Shown: in pieces, positions 10,906-21,967 of the stretch
How positions within the stretch are numbered: the stretch's first letter is position 1
Layout of the letters: every line of letters starts with the position of its first letter
NCBI RefSeq assembly: GCF_003369915.1
Contig: NW_022881614.1
Location: forward strand, 32,695,474-32,759,473
Length of the DNA: 64,000 nucleotides
Origin: Drosophila miranda
Taxonomy: Eukaryota > Arthropoda > Insecta > Diptera > Drosophilidae
Reading direction: 5' to 3'
Made by a program: the position numbers and the translations under genes
The notes under the pieces: generated by a model
What the model saw: the letters and a program-made list of their open reading frames with translations, nothing else
The model's database searches: none
What the model was told of the DNA's origin: nothing

Positions 10906-11874
10906 ACGAGGGGGAACGTTGTGAGTTGCAGCCGACACCGCAACTCTACAGTTATACCCAATACTTAGTCAGTATGGCTCTCCTCTGGCACGACAAAGAG
11001 TGCGTGCGAGAGAGACAGAAAATCAGTCTGAGCGTGACGTCGGGGGCTGCGTAGCCAGTGCAAATTGATTTGTTCCTTTTGGCTATAAAAATGATCTGAT
11101 CTAATCCAGATTCAGCAATCTGATAGATATGGTCAGTATCTGTGATTCTGCGTTTTTATTTTTCTCGAATGTGCAATATTGTGGATGCAACAGATTTTCG
11201 TTCTTTGTGTGGGCGGAAGGGGGTGGGGCGAAATTTTGAGATATACGTTTTAAAGTGAGATCTAACAGGAGTGCGGATACCAAATTTGGTTACTCTAGCC
11301 TTAATAGTCTCTGAGATTTTTGAATATCCCAAGATTTTCGTCCTTTGCTGGGGCGGAAGGGGGTGTGGCGAAATTTTGAAACAAACTCGTCTCGGTCCGA
11401 TATATTAGGAGTGTGGATACCAAATTTGGTTGCTCTAGCTTTTGTAGTCTCTGAGATCTAGAGAGACTCTCTCTGTTAGAGAGAGACAGGGCGAGAAAAA
11501 ATGAAATTGTTTTCTTGATGCTGGCTATAATAATAATACGATCCAATTCAGATTCCGCAGTCTTAAAGATATGGTCATTCTCTACAATTCTACGTTTTTG
11601 GTTTTCTCATATCTTTAAAATTGTGGATGCCACAGATTTTCGTTCTTTGTGGGGGCGGAAGTGGGCGGGGCGAAGTTTTGAAATATTTTTGTAGCAGTGA
11701 CATATCACAGAAGTCTGGATCCAAAACATCGTTGCTCTAGCTCTTATAGTCTTTGAGCACTAGGCGCTGAAGGGGACGGACAGACGGACGGACGGACGGA
11801 CGGACGGACGGACAGACAGACAGGGCTCACAAATCTAATATACCCCAATACTCATTTTGAGTATCGGGTATAAA
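10906..11874 (+). mobile_element. DINE-1/Helentron-like repeat
   Basis: This is a longer version of the repeat at 2547-3166. It retains the middle modules (the CAGATTTTCGTCCTTTG motif repeated three times, each followed by a G-rich GGCGGAAG stretch). The 3' part has lost the TATATATACTTTA block. It forms the left member of the composite in the right duplication unit. Confidence 0.8.
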
Positions 11875-12621
11875 AACCGCACGTAAGCGTGTCCCGGCAG
11901 CCGTTTGAACAATTGCGAAGAATGCAAACATTGTATAAGAGCTAATAATGGTGCTTTTATTAAACACTTAATTGAAAAATACAATTGAAAAGTAAATCTA
12001 AACGATTGATAGCTCTTAAGCTATTTCCAGTGTTTAAATGCTTAGACTATCCCAATGATAGTACCGTTCACATTCAGCACTTGATAAAGCTTTGCGAGTG
12101 TGAGAGAGTAATTCAGAGAGGAATTAGGTTTCTCACCCACACGACACGATCCGATCCGATCTCAGGCAGTGCTGCCAGTTTAGCCCATTTCAGGCTAGAT
12201 CTAGCATTTTTAAAAGTAGACTAGCTTTTCAAATTCATTAGAGCATGATTTTGGTTCTGTTAAATTTCGGACTACCCTATAAATTTGAAGTTCTTAAGAA
12301 ACTCAATGTATTTTCCGTTGGAAACGTGGAAAGTTCTGGAAGATAGTAAAATCACCGTCATTGATATTGGCCTACAAATTCTATTCAAATGCTCTCCTTC
12401 TCACGGTCAAATGCTGATGTGGAATGGGTATTAGTTAAAACTAAACTGCGCAACAGTTTGCATATAAAAACCGTTAAATGCAATCTTGAGCATAAGGTTT
12501 TTTTTAAGTTCATAATTTTTGCACGCATTTTAATTCTGTTTCAAATGTTAGAGGATTCGCTGATAAAGAAAATATTACCACCACTACGAATTGCCATTGA
12601 AATATTTGAATTTAATTTTAA
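11875..12621 (+). pseudogene. Captured hAT-like transposase remnant, copy 2
   Basis: It is nearly identical to 3167-3913 and carries the same SNADVEW motif (frame from 12389). It was copied as part of the tandem duplication. Confidence 0.5.
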
Positions 12622-13618
12622 AACGAGGGGAAACGTTGAGAGTTGCTGCAGACACCGCAACTCTACAGTTATACCCGATACTAAGTCAGTATGGCTCTCC
12701 TCCGGCAGACGCTGCTAATATTAAACGACACGACAAAGAGTGCGTGCGAGAGAGACAGAAAATCAGTCTGAGCGTGACGTCGGGCGCTGCGTAGCCAGTG
12801 CAAATTGATTTGTTCCTTTTGGCTATAAAAATTATCTGATCTGGTCCAGATTCAGCAATCTGATAGATATGGTCGTTATCTATGATTCTGCGTTTTTAGT
12901 TTTCTCGAATGTGCAATATTGTGGATGCAACAGATTTTCGTCCTTTGTGTGGGCGGAAGGGGGTGGGGCGAAATTCTGAGATATACGTTTAATAGTGAGA
13001 TCTAACAGAAGTGCGGATACCAAATTTGGTTACTCTAGCCTTGGTAGTCTCTGAGATTTGTGGATGCCCCAGATTTTCGTCCTTTGCGGGGGCGGAAGGG
13101 GGTGTGGCGAAATTTGGACACGAAACGGTCAAGGTCCGATATCACAGGAGTGTGGATACCAAATTTGGTTGCTCTGGCTCTTATAGGTTCTGAGATCCTT
13201 GAACTCATATTGTGCAATTGACAAAACCGACCATGAAACCTGTGTGTTAGAGAGAGACAGAGCGAGAAAGAATGAAATTGTTTTCTTGATTCTGGCTATA
13301 ATAATTATACGATCTGGTTGAGATCTTACATTCTAAAACATATAGTCATCCTCTACGATTCTGCGTTTTTGGTTTTATTGTATCTTTAAAAATGTGGATG
13401 CCACAGATTTTCGTCCTTTGTGGGGGCGGAAGTGGGCGGGGCGAAGTTTTGAAATATTTTTGTAGCAGTGACATATCACAGAAGTCTGGATACAAAACAT
13501 CGTTGCTCTAGCTCTTATAGTCTTTGGGCACTAGGCGCTGAAGGGGACGGACAGACGGACGGACGGACAGACGGACAGACGGACAGACCCCAATACTCAT
13601 TTTGAGTATCGGGTATAA
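12622..13618 (+). mobile_element. DINE-1/Helentron-like repeat, abuts PolB copy 2
   Basis: It is the counterpart of 3914-4910 with the same internal deletion near the 3' hairpin, and it ends about 25 nt before the PolB copy 2 ATG. Confidence 0.8.
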
Positions 13619-13643
13619 AAATAAAAAATAAATAAAGCTTAAA

Positions 13644-16600
13644 ATGGCATCAAAAGTTAAGTGCAACATGTGTGATAAGTCCGTTGACTTTTCAGAGTTT
13701 CAATCTCATTATGAGAGATGCTCTGATTCTCGTAATAATGTGGTGTGTGACCTTTGCTCTAAGTCCATCGACTTAATAGAGTTTGATAGTCATTATGAAG
13801 CATGCTTGGGACCTAGGAATGCTTTTGAGATTCTTATGAGCAAAGGATCTAATTCAAGTGATCTTCAAGGTCCTTCAACGTCAGGAGCTTCAAAACGGCC
13901 TCGATTGGATACTCCGATGGAACTAAGGATTATTGACTGTTCAATTTGCGGTGAAAGTTACCCTTCGTCTAGGGAAAGACGCCATATGATGTCGGACAAA
14001 CATAAGAATGCAAGAGCAGCTCAACTAGAGGAAAATGAAAACGTTATTTTAATTTCAACGGAGTCGCTATTTCCTTTAAAATCATATCGTGTTCACTCAA
14101 ATAAAAGTGAACAGATTGATTTAAAAGAGTTTTTTCATGATTGCAAAAATGATATTATCAATTTATTGCGTCACTGCATGAGTGAGTACAGATCCATAAA
14201 ATACAATTTAAAAGTATATGGATTATACGTTAAAAACACTGATGATGAAAGCTTAACAGAAACAATGAAGCATTTCATTACTCCATACAAACCAATATAT
14301 GAAAACGAGCTGATTGATGATCATCTAAATGATACCATAGAAAATTTTATAACTCTCAGCAGTGAATTCCAGGAGAAAGAGTCAGGTTGGGCAATAAAGT
14401 GTTTTAAATATTTTGAACTTACCATGATAAAACTAGAGCATATCGCTGCAAACAGGTTTATCCAAGCTCCCAAAAAAATTAAGTCACGAAATGCACTCAT
14501 AAATGTTAAAAATTACGAGGATTTTTGTTTCAAGTGGTGTGTTTTAGCATCATTAGCCTATGGAAAACACCTTAAAACTATATATCAAACAGCAGCATTA
14601 AAAAAATTTCCCGAGATAAGTTAACAATACCATCATCCTATCGATGCGGAAACATACGGCAAGACATCATTTATTATGAAGGAGTAAGATTAAATTTTTC
14701 CGGAATTGAGTTTCCAATAACAAGCAAAGGAATCAAGCGATTCGAATCAGCAAATGAGGATTTTAGCATCAATGTTTATGAAGTCGATGAGAATGGAAAA
14801 AACGTTGTGGGACGCACAGTGAGGACTAAGAAAATTCGGACTCACCACATAAACTTGCTTGGAATTAATAGTGATAATATGCAAATGATGCATTATGCAT
14901 ATATAACGTGCATGAGAAAATTATGTTATTCACAACATAGTAAATCCCATAATACTGCATATTTTTGCGAGAACTGCTTGCAATTTTATAGTACAACAAA
15001 TACTATACATGACACTAAAGAGTGTGGAAAAGTTGCTGCTTTGTATCCTGAACCTAATACCAAAACTGTATTCAAAAGTTTTTCTAAAAAACTATCTCCA
15101 CCAGTAGTAATTTATGCTGACATCGAAGCAGTTTTGGAAAATTACCATATAAATCTTAATGATCCATCAAAATCATCAACTACTATGGCACAGAGGCATA
15201 CAGCATGTGCAGCATCATTTTATATTGTAAATAAATACAATGAACATCTAAATGAGATGTGGACATACGAAGGTAAATATTTTAACATTCCAGCAAAGGC
15301 AATAAACTCATAAACATTATGATTTCGTTATTTCAGGACCGGATTGTATCCAAAAATTTTGTCAAGCACTTAGGATGAAAACCGATGGACTTTATGAGAA
15401 GTACTGGAAGTCCTATTAAAATCCAATCTATCAGTTTAACATTTGGGATGAGGATTATCAGGAACACGGTGATTGCTATGCCTGCGAGAAACAAATTTCT
15501 GATGATGATCGAGAAAAATTCTTTGATCAGTTTACAGGACAATATGTAGGTCCTATTCATAAGCTGTGTAAACAGACATTTAGATTAAGCGATCCCTTTT
15601 TCCCGGTAGTTTTTCATAACTTGTCTCGTTATGATATACATTTATTTGTTACGTCAATAAAAGATGAACTAAGACCCATTCCTTGCAATAAAGAGTTATA
15701 TATTGCGTTAACTCAAATTTGTAAGCTCGATGAATCTTATCTTCATCAATATAAAATTAGATATATAGATTCAAATAGATTTTTAAATTCAAGCTTAGAA
15801 AAACTCGCTAGTTATATGAACATAGCGAATTTTAAAATTTTGAAAACTAAATATCAAGGTGAAAAATTTGATATGCTATGACGAAAGGGAGTATTTCCCT
15901 ATGATTATTTGGATAGTTTTGAAAAATTTGATGAATCCCTGCTTCCTTTGCGAGATAATTTTTATAATTTACTGAATGATGAGGAATGTAGTGTTGAAGA
16001 CTACAACTTTGCTCAGAAGGTTTGGAGCGCATTTAATTGCAAAACTATTAGAGATTATTTAAAATTATATTTGGAAAGCGATGTTTTAATTCTTGCTGAT
16101 GTATTTGAGAATTTTAGGAGTCTTTGTTCCCGAGTGTACAGGTTAGACCCCATTAATTATGTTACTGCTCCTTCAGTTTCATGGGATGCAATGTTAAAAT
16201 ACACAAGGGTAGAATTAGAACTTGTAAGTGATCCTGACATTTATAATTTTTTAAAAACTGCTGTTCGTGGAGGGTTGACCCAATGTACTCAACGGATTGC
16301 AAGAGCAAATAACAAATATTTAAATAATAAATTTAAGCCTACCGAACCCATAAATTTCCTTTCATATATTGACGCCAACAACTTATATGGATGGGCTATG
16401 AGTCAACCCCTTCCATTTTCTAATTTTAAATTTCTAAGTAACGATGAAATTTCATCTTTCAACGTTCTTAGCATATCGGCATCTAGTGATGTTGGATATA
16501 TTTTAGAAGTAGATATGCGATATCCTGATGATATTCATAATAAGCATAATAGTTTACCTTTTTGCCCCGAAAATAAGATTCCACCAGGAGGAAAGCAGAC

Positions 16601-17639
16601 AAAACTAATAGCTGACTTAAGTGATAAAAAGAACTATATAATCCATTTGAAGCAGCTACAGTTATGTATAGAGCAAGGTATGATTTTAGAAAAAATATCT
16701 AGAGTTTTATCATTTAATCAGTCCTGTTGGCTAAAACCTTATATTGACCTCAATACATCTCTTAGAAAATTAGCTAGCAATGACTTTGAGATAAACTTTT
16801 ACAAATTAATGGCTAATGCCGTTTACGGTAAAACAATGGAGAATGTAGAAAAACGTCGTGAGGTTGCATTAGTTAAGCATTATGATTCAAGACAAAACTC
16901 AGCAGGGTTTAGACAACGCATAGCAAGACATAATTTCCACAGTGTTGAAATCTTTGGAGATAATTTGGCTGCCATTGAATCAACTAAGTCCCGAATTTTT
17001 TATGATAAGCCCATATACATTGGAGTTAGTGTACTAGAACTTTCAAAATGGTTAATGTATGACTATTTCTATAATTTTCATTCTGTAAAATGTCCATCAT
17101 CAAAAATACTCTATATGGATACAGATTCATTTATTATATCATCAGAAGAAGATTTTTATGATTTAATTAAATTCAATCCTAATCGCTTTGATACAACCAA
17201 TTACCTAGCCTCAAACAGATTCGGTATCAATCTCGCTAATGACAAAGAGCTTGGATTAATGAAAGACGAAAATGCAGGAAAAATAATGACGTCGTTTGCA
17301 GGACTAAAAGCGAAAGCATACTCATATTTAATTGCTAAAGATGATAACACTGACTATAACGTAAAAAAGGTTAAAGGCGTAAAAAAGTCAGTAGTGAAAC
17401 GATTAACTCATACTCATTATATTGAATGCATTAAACATAAAAAAACTTATTATGGACAACAGAGAGTTATTAGAAGTAGAGGTCATAAAATTTATACTGA
17501 AATTGTAAATAAGACAAGTCTAAATTATAAGGATGACAAAAGATTTATATTACCTGATAATATTTCAACATTAGCTCATAATCACTATGAAATTAAAAAT
17601 ATTTTAGGTGCTAGTAATAATACACAAAATATGGTATAA
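13644..17639 (+). pseudogene. Maverick DNA polymerase B, copy 2 (frameshift plus two nonsense codons)
   Basis: It has the same domain order as copy 1: zinc fingers, Exo I-III and polymerase motifs A-C, with the canonical YMDTDSF in motif C. One A is missing from the A-run near 14600, which ends the first frame at 14624. The intron 15273-15336 keeps its splice sites. The TAA at 15417 and TGA at 15879 match those of copy 1. Differences from copy 1 include a Leu for Arg in the N-terminal region and Arg for Thr before ANNKY. The C-terminal segment (RFILPDNISTLAHNHYEI), typical of Maverick PolB, is intact. Confidence 0.9.
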
Positions 17640-17754
17640 GTAAATTTAACATTATATTATTATTATTTTTTAATTTGTGTATAATTAAAACTATATTTCA
17701 ATGTAAAAAATACACAAAAATAAATTAAATCTGATAAATATTTTGCGTGCTTAA

Positions 17755-18677
17755 TTATTTTAATATACTCTTTTTATCTATCCATGAATTGTGTGTTTCA
17801 TCGAAACCTAACCATTTAACAAAAACTTGTTCTTTTTTCCTTCTGAGTATTTTTTCCACTAAGAAAGCATTTTCATCTTTAACTTTTTGGAGTTCTTGAT
17901 CATAAAATGAGCCTTTGATCATTTCTCCCTTATAGTCCTCCAGTTCATATGTTACAGGATTAGTAGACTTTACTTTTAAAATTTTAAAAACTTCGGTTGT
18001 CCAGTTTGGATCATAGCCCTTTGTAAAAATACCTTTATATTTACTTATTCTAACAGGATCACCAATGGAAAACTTGTGTTTAGGAAATACCTTACAAATA
18101 TTATAAGCTGTTTTCAAAATAAACTCTTCATTTTATTTGTTTACATCTATAGGCCTCATTTTTATAGTACGGTGATATGAATTATTATAATCTTTTAGTA
18201 ATTCATGCAAGGTATAAATCCACGTATGATTACCCTGCATACTAAAGATTTTCCACATACGATTTTTTAATGTTCTATTAAAACGTTCACAAATAGATGC
18301 CTTAAGGTGTGTATATGTATGGTAATGGTTAATGTTATTCTTTTTCATTAACTCTCCGAAGGCTAGATTAAAAAACTCCTTTCCTTGATCAGACTGAAAT
18401 TTTTAGGTTTATGTTTAGATATTTTTAATATTTTCTTCAATGCTGATAAAACATCTAAAGCTGTTTTAGACTTAACGGGAACTGCATATGCATACTTCGA
18501 GAACGTGTCAATTACTGTCAGCAAGTACCTATATCCTTTGTTTTCCTTATAAAAGGGTATCATTTCAACTAAATCGATTTGCCACGTGTCATTAATTCCC
18601 TTTTGTACGAATTTACGACGAATGAAATTTCTTCTAGCAGGCTTATGTATTTCATTAACAACTTGTTGCTTCCTCAT
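17755..18677 (-). pseudogene. Maverick integrase with chromodomain, copy 2
   Basis: This is the best-preserved integrase. The first ATG is at 18677. The order is a linker (HKPARRNFIRRK), the first catalytic aspartate (DTWQIDLVEM), the second in a region broken by a 1-nt deletion near 18398, the catalytic glutamate (CERFNRTLKNR), and the C-terminal SH3-like and chromodomain segments (FSIGDPVRISKYKG, KWLGF). A stop at about 18133 separates the catalytic core from the C-terminal part. There is no HHCC zinc domain. Immediately upstream (toward higher coordinates) is a DINE insertion at 18685, and the matching empty site in copy 3 shows the same ATG, so the short N-terminus is ancestral to these copies. 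The gene converges on PolB. Confidence 0.85.
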
Positions 18678-18684
18678 TTTTTTT

Positions 18685-19790
18685 TATACCCGATACTCAA
18701 AATGAGTATTGGGGTATATTAGATTTGTGGTAAAAGCGGATGTGTGTAACGTCCAGAAGGAATCGTTTCCGACCCCATAAAGTATATATATTCTTGATCA
18801 GCATCAATAGCCGAGTCGATTGAGCCCTGTCTGTCTGTCCGTCCGTCCGTCTGTCCGTCTGTCCGTCCCCTTCAGCGCCTAGTGCTCAAAGACTATAAGA
18901 GCTAGAGCAACGATGTTTTGGATCCAGACTTCTGTGATATGTCACTGATACAAAAATATTTCAAAACTTCGCCCCGCCCACTTCCGCCCCCACCAAGGAC
19001 GAAAATCTGTGGCATCCACAATTTTAAAGATATAAGAAAACCAAAAACGTAGAATTGTAGAGAATGACCATATCTTTAAGACTGCGGAATCTGAATTGGA
19101 TCGTATTATTATTATAGCCAGCATCAAGAAAACAATTTCATTTTTTCTCGCCCTGTCTCTCTCTAACACACACGTAGCATAGGCGGCTTTGCTTAGAGTA
19201 AAACATTAGCGCCAGATCTCAGAGACTACAAAAGCTAGAGCAACCAAATTTGGTATCCACACTCCTAATATATCGGACCGAGACGAGTTTGTTTCAAAAT
19301 TTCGCCACACCCCCTTCCGCCCCCGCAAAGGACGAAAATCTGGGGATATTAAAAAATCTCAGAGACTATTAAGGCTAGAGTAACCAAATTTGATATTCGC
19401 ACTCCAGTTAGATCTTACTATAAAACGTGTATCTCAAAATTTCGCCCCACCCCCTTCCGCCCACACAAAGAACGAAAAGCTGTTGCATCCACAATATTGC
19501 ACATTCGAGAAAACTAAAAACGCAGAATCATAGATAATGACCATATCTATCAAATTGCTGAATCTGGATTAGATCAGATAATTTTTATAGCCAAAAGGAA
19601 CAAATCAATTTGCAGTGGCTACGCAGCGCCCGACGTGACGCTCAGACTGATTTTCTGTCTCTCTCGCACGCACTCTTTGTCGTGTCGTTTAATATTAGCG
19701 GCGTCTGCCGGAGGAGAGTTATACTGACTTAGTATCGGGTATAACCGTAGAGTTGCGGTGTCCGCAGCAACTCACAACGTTCCCCCTCGT
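18685..19790 (-). mobile_element. DINE-1/Helentron-like repeat inserted between integrase and gene X
   Basis: This is a full-length copy in reverse orientation, from ATACCCGATACTC at the left to the complement of the ACGAGGGGG end at the right. It was inserted in a T-run between the integrase ATG and the stop of the upstream minus-strand gene. Copy 3 at about 61953-61958 lacks it, giving the empty site. Confidence 0.85.
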
Positions 19791-19802
19791 TTAATATAAT
19801 TT

Positions 19803-20492
19803 TTATTTTCTATTGTTATGTTGGGATGATTGCTTATTTAAAAGTGTTTGCTTATACTCAAGAACATCGCGTTTTATTTGATTACACATTTTTTTGGAAA
19901 TTTCAAAGCATAAACGGGTTAAATCTATTTGCACATTTCTATCATAAGTACCGTCTAAATCAGCTAGTTGAACATCAAATTTTTGTAAGGCTGCACACTT
20001 AGGAATAATATTATTATAGTAGAGGTATATAATTTGTTGCTTAAGTATCGTATTCCAACATAAAAATGTGGTAAAAAAAATGCCTAATCTTAAAAACGAT
20101 CTCCAGGACTCACTATCAAATTCAATTTTATTTCCAAACTGATTTATTATAAACACATACTGCTTATCTGATTTTCGAAATCTAAAATTACACTTAATTG
20201 TGGGCAATAATGGATGGTCTATAATTGTATCAGGCATCAAAAAATCATACTGATCAAGTTTCAATTGGATATACTCCTTGTATGTAACCAATTGCATCCA
20301 TTCATCTTTATCTAAACCGACGAAATTGTTTTTGCTTTGCTGCATCCATATCATTGGAGTGAATTTTCTTGTAGTTGAAAAACCGCATTTAAGTTTTAAA
20401 TTATGTACTACATAATATTCGAGACCGAAAATGACTTCGTGATCCTGCTTCTTTCTAGTGGACCTAATTCTTTTTGATTGAAGCGTGTCCAT
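19803..20492 (-). CDS. Maverick gene of unknown function (229 aa)
   Basis: This is an open frame of 229 codons on the minus strand, the first gene left of the bidirectional promoter. I do not recognise a domain. It is basic at the N-terminus (SKRIRSTRKK) and has a hydrophobic stretch around residues 130-150 (FLRLGIFFTTFLCW) that could be a membrane segment or a buried helix. It ends NNRK. In the ancestral arrangement the integrase ATG lies only about 17 nt after its stop, so the two were probably co-transcribed. A decayed copy lies at 61968-62654. Conservation as an open frame in this copy, in the same place relative to other Maverick genes, is the main support. Confidence 0.7.
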   Translation of the reverse strand: MDTLQSKRIRSTRKKQDHEVIFGLEYYVVHNLKLKCGFSTTRKFTPMIWMQQSKNNFVGLDKDEWMQLVTYKEYIQLKLDQYDFLMPDTIIDHPLLPTIKCNFRFRKSDKQYVFIINQFGNKIEFDSESWRSFLRLGIFFTTFLCWNTILKQQIIYLYYNNIIPKCAALQKFDVQLADLDGTYDRNVQIDLTRLCFEISKKMCNQIKRDVLEYKQTLLNKQSSQHNNRK

Positions 20493-20541
20493 TTGGGTTG
20501 AATGCTTTTGTTAAACTAAGAACCCTTACTGAATTGGGCTG

Positions 20542-20577
20542 TATATAAAGGAGATAGGAATCAACGACTCATTCAGT
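20542..20577. promoter_or_regulatory. Bidirectional core promoter (shared TATATA)
   Basis: TATATAAAG at 20542-20550 is followed about 30 nt downstream by the initiator TTCAGTT (TCAGT at 20573-20577), then the 182-aa gene ATG at 20601. TATATA is its own complement, and the minus-strand gene ATG (20492) lies about 50 nt to the other side, with a TTAGTT initiator-like site near 20515. The copy at 62704-62739 is conserved. Confidence 0.65.
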
Positions 20578-20600
20578 TTATTACAAAATCTCAAACCAAC

Positions 20601-21149
20601 ATGAACACAATCGACAGGAATTCGAGCGTTATAGTTGATTTTCAATATCCCTTTGGAAATAATAAACAACTTTTTATTAAGGAATTGGCGTTTATGCAAA
20701 CCGGAACAGTAACACCAAACTTCATTCATTTCAAACCACCATATCATCTGAATGAATTGGATAATGAAATGATTAAACAACAACATATTAATCGTCAAAC
20801 CATAAATGGATTGGAATGGTCAGATGGTGAAATATCATATTTAAGTTTAGGTGAAATACTTTCACCACTAAATAGATTTAGCACCGTTATTGTACGTGGT
20901 GAAATTAAAAAAAAGTTTTTATCTAAGTACTTAACAAATAATATTATTGATATCGATATAGGAAAAAGTCTCACATTTTATCCAAATTTTTTTACAAGCT
21001 GTAGAATCCACAAAAAAATTCCTCTTAGATGTGCTCTAAATAATTTATTTAAGCTATTTGTTATCTTGGAAAATTCTAACTACGCTATCTACTGTAATAG
21101 TGAAATATGTTTAGATTTTCAGTTTATATTCAGCACTTGTAGTAACTAG
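20601..21149 (+). CDS. Maverick conserved protein (182 aa), exonuclease/RNase H-fold-like
   Basis: The start is fixed by the TATA/TCAGT promoter and the first ATG. The pattern of a hydrophobic strand ending in FIKELAF, then FIHFKPPYHL, then NGLEWSDGEISYLSLGEIL, and a late H..RCAL segment resembles a family widespread near arthropod Mavericks that I associate with an RNase H-like or 3' exonuclease fold. The catalytic residues cannot be confirmed by eye. The frame is open and identical in length at 62763-63311, differing at very few residues. The likely role is DNA metabolism or an accessory function. The function is uncertain. Confidence 0.65.
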   Translation: MNTIDRNSSVIVDFQYPFGNNKQLFIKELAFMQTGTVTPNFIHFKPPYHLNELDNEMIKQQHINRQTINGLEWSDGEISYLSLGEILSPLNRFSTVIVRGEIKKKFLSKYLTNNIIDIDIGKSLTFYPNFFTSCRIHKKIPLRCALNNLFKLFVILENSNYAIYCNSEICLDFQFIFSTCSN

Positions 21150-21158
21150 TTGTTTAAA

Positions 21159-21299
21159 ATGGATTCATTTAAGCGTTTGTTTGAAAAGGATCCTCACAAA
21201 AGCGGATACACACAAGATGTTTATTGTAATTATTGCGGATCTGATACTCACTTAGAAAAAAACTGCCCCAAAAAGCGCGATCAGGAGAAGCGTAATTAG
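21159..21299 (+). CDS. Small CCHC zinc-knuckle protein (46 aa)
   Basis: The ATG lies 9 nt after the stop of the 182-aa gene. The basic 46-residue product carries a single zinc knuckle CNYCGSDTHLEKNC (C-x2-C-x4-H-x4-C), as in retroviral nucleocapsids, followed by a basic tail (PKKRDQEKRN). It is likely to bind single-stranded nucleic acid. The copy at 63321-63461 is identical in frame and length. The close spacing suggests translation from the same transcript as its neighbour or a separate short transcript. Confidence 0.7.
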   Translation: MDSFKRLFEKDPHKSGYTQDVYCNYCGSDTHLEKNCPKKRDQEKRN

Positions 21300-21358
21300 A
21301 ATATCTTAGATGTTAGAAAACATTTATAAAATATTAATAAATAAAACATAACCCAAAA

Positions 21359-21532
21359 ATGTTTAAGCAATTTATACATCCTTTTACAATGCTTATTTGC
21401 GGACCTTCAGGATCTGGTAAGACAACGTTTTTAGAAAATTTAAAAAACAAAAGTAATGATTTGCTGAGCATTTCAATTAATCGAATAATTTGGTGTTATG
21501 GAGAAATAATAAACTTCGAAATGCAATTATAA
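21359..21532 (+). pseudogene. Maverick packaging ATPase (FtsK/HerA type), N-terminal fragment
   Basis: It starts MFKQFIHPFTMLICGPSGSGKTT, with the Walker A motif GPSGSGKT at about residues 15-22, as in Maverick and adenovirus-lineage genome-packaging ATPases. After about 48 residues (RIIWCYGE) it runs into sequence belonging to the next gene and stops. Walker B and the rest of the roughly 200-250-residue ATPase are missing, so it is an internal deletion product. The same join is present at 63521-63694. Confidence 0.8.
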
Positions 21533-21783
21533 GTAATTGTGACATTGAGTTAGTCAAAGCATTGGTGGAGATAGTGTTGAATACTATACGAGGAAATCAT
21601 AAGATATCAAAAAAGCAACTATATGCTCTAAAAAAATATAAAAATGCATTACGTCTTATTTCATGTCCAAAACGGTCAATAAATTCTAAGAGAAAAGTTC
21701 TCATCCAAAAAGGAGGATTTTTACCTGTTTTAATAAGTTCATTGCTTTCGGGGATTTTTGGAAAAATATTGAACAATGCTTAA
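21490..21783 (+). pseudogene. Maverick virion-associated hydrophobic protein, N-terminus lost
   Basis: This open frame has no ATG at its beginning because it is fused at about 21500 to the truncated ATPase. The body (LVKALVEIVLNTIRG, basic KKYKNALRL, then GGFLPVLISSLLSGIFGKIL) fits the conserved small Maverick protein with a basic middle and a glycine-led hydrophobic tail, thought to be virion-associated. It overlaps the start of the next gene by 8 nt. The copy at 63652-63945 has the same structure. Confidence 0.6.
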
Positions 21784-21967
21784 AAATAAGCATCAATTAA
21801 CCAAAGTTATTTTAATGCATCCGAATGCATATCAAAAATTGTTAAATAATGCCCAGAAAAACGATTTAATAAATATAACGTTTTTGCCTATTTTAAATGA
21901 TAAGAAAACTAGTGACTTTAATAAATGGATTAAAATACGTCAAGAATTGTGTTACTATCAAAATAAA

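Larger units (their letters stand above)
9910..18613 (+). repeat. Tandem duplication, right unit
   Basis: This is the second copy of 1557-9909. It differs by scattered substitutions, about 350 bp of extra DINE sequence at 11220-11600 and a 1-nt deletion in PolB. It continues into integrase sequence that the left unit lost at the junction. The interval 10637-10905 repeats the ETHE1 3' flank, including its direct repeats; no gene was seen there. Confidence 0.9.
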
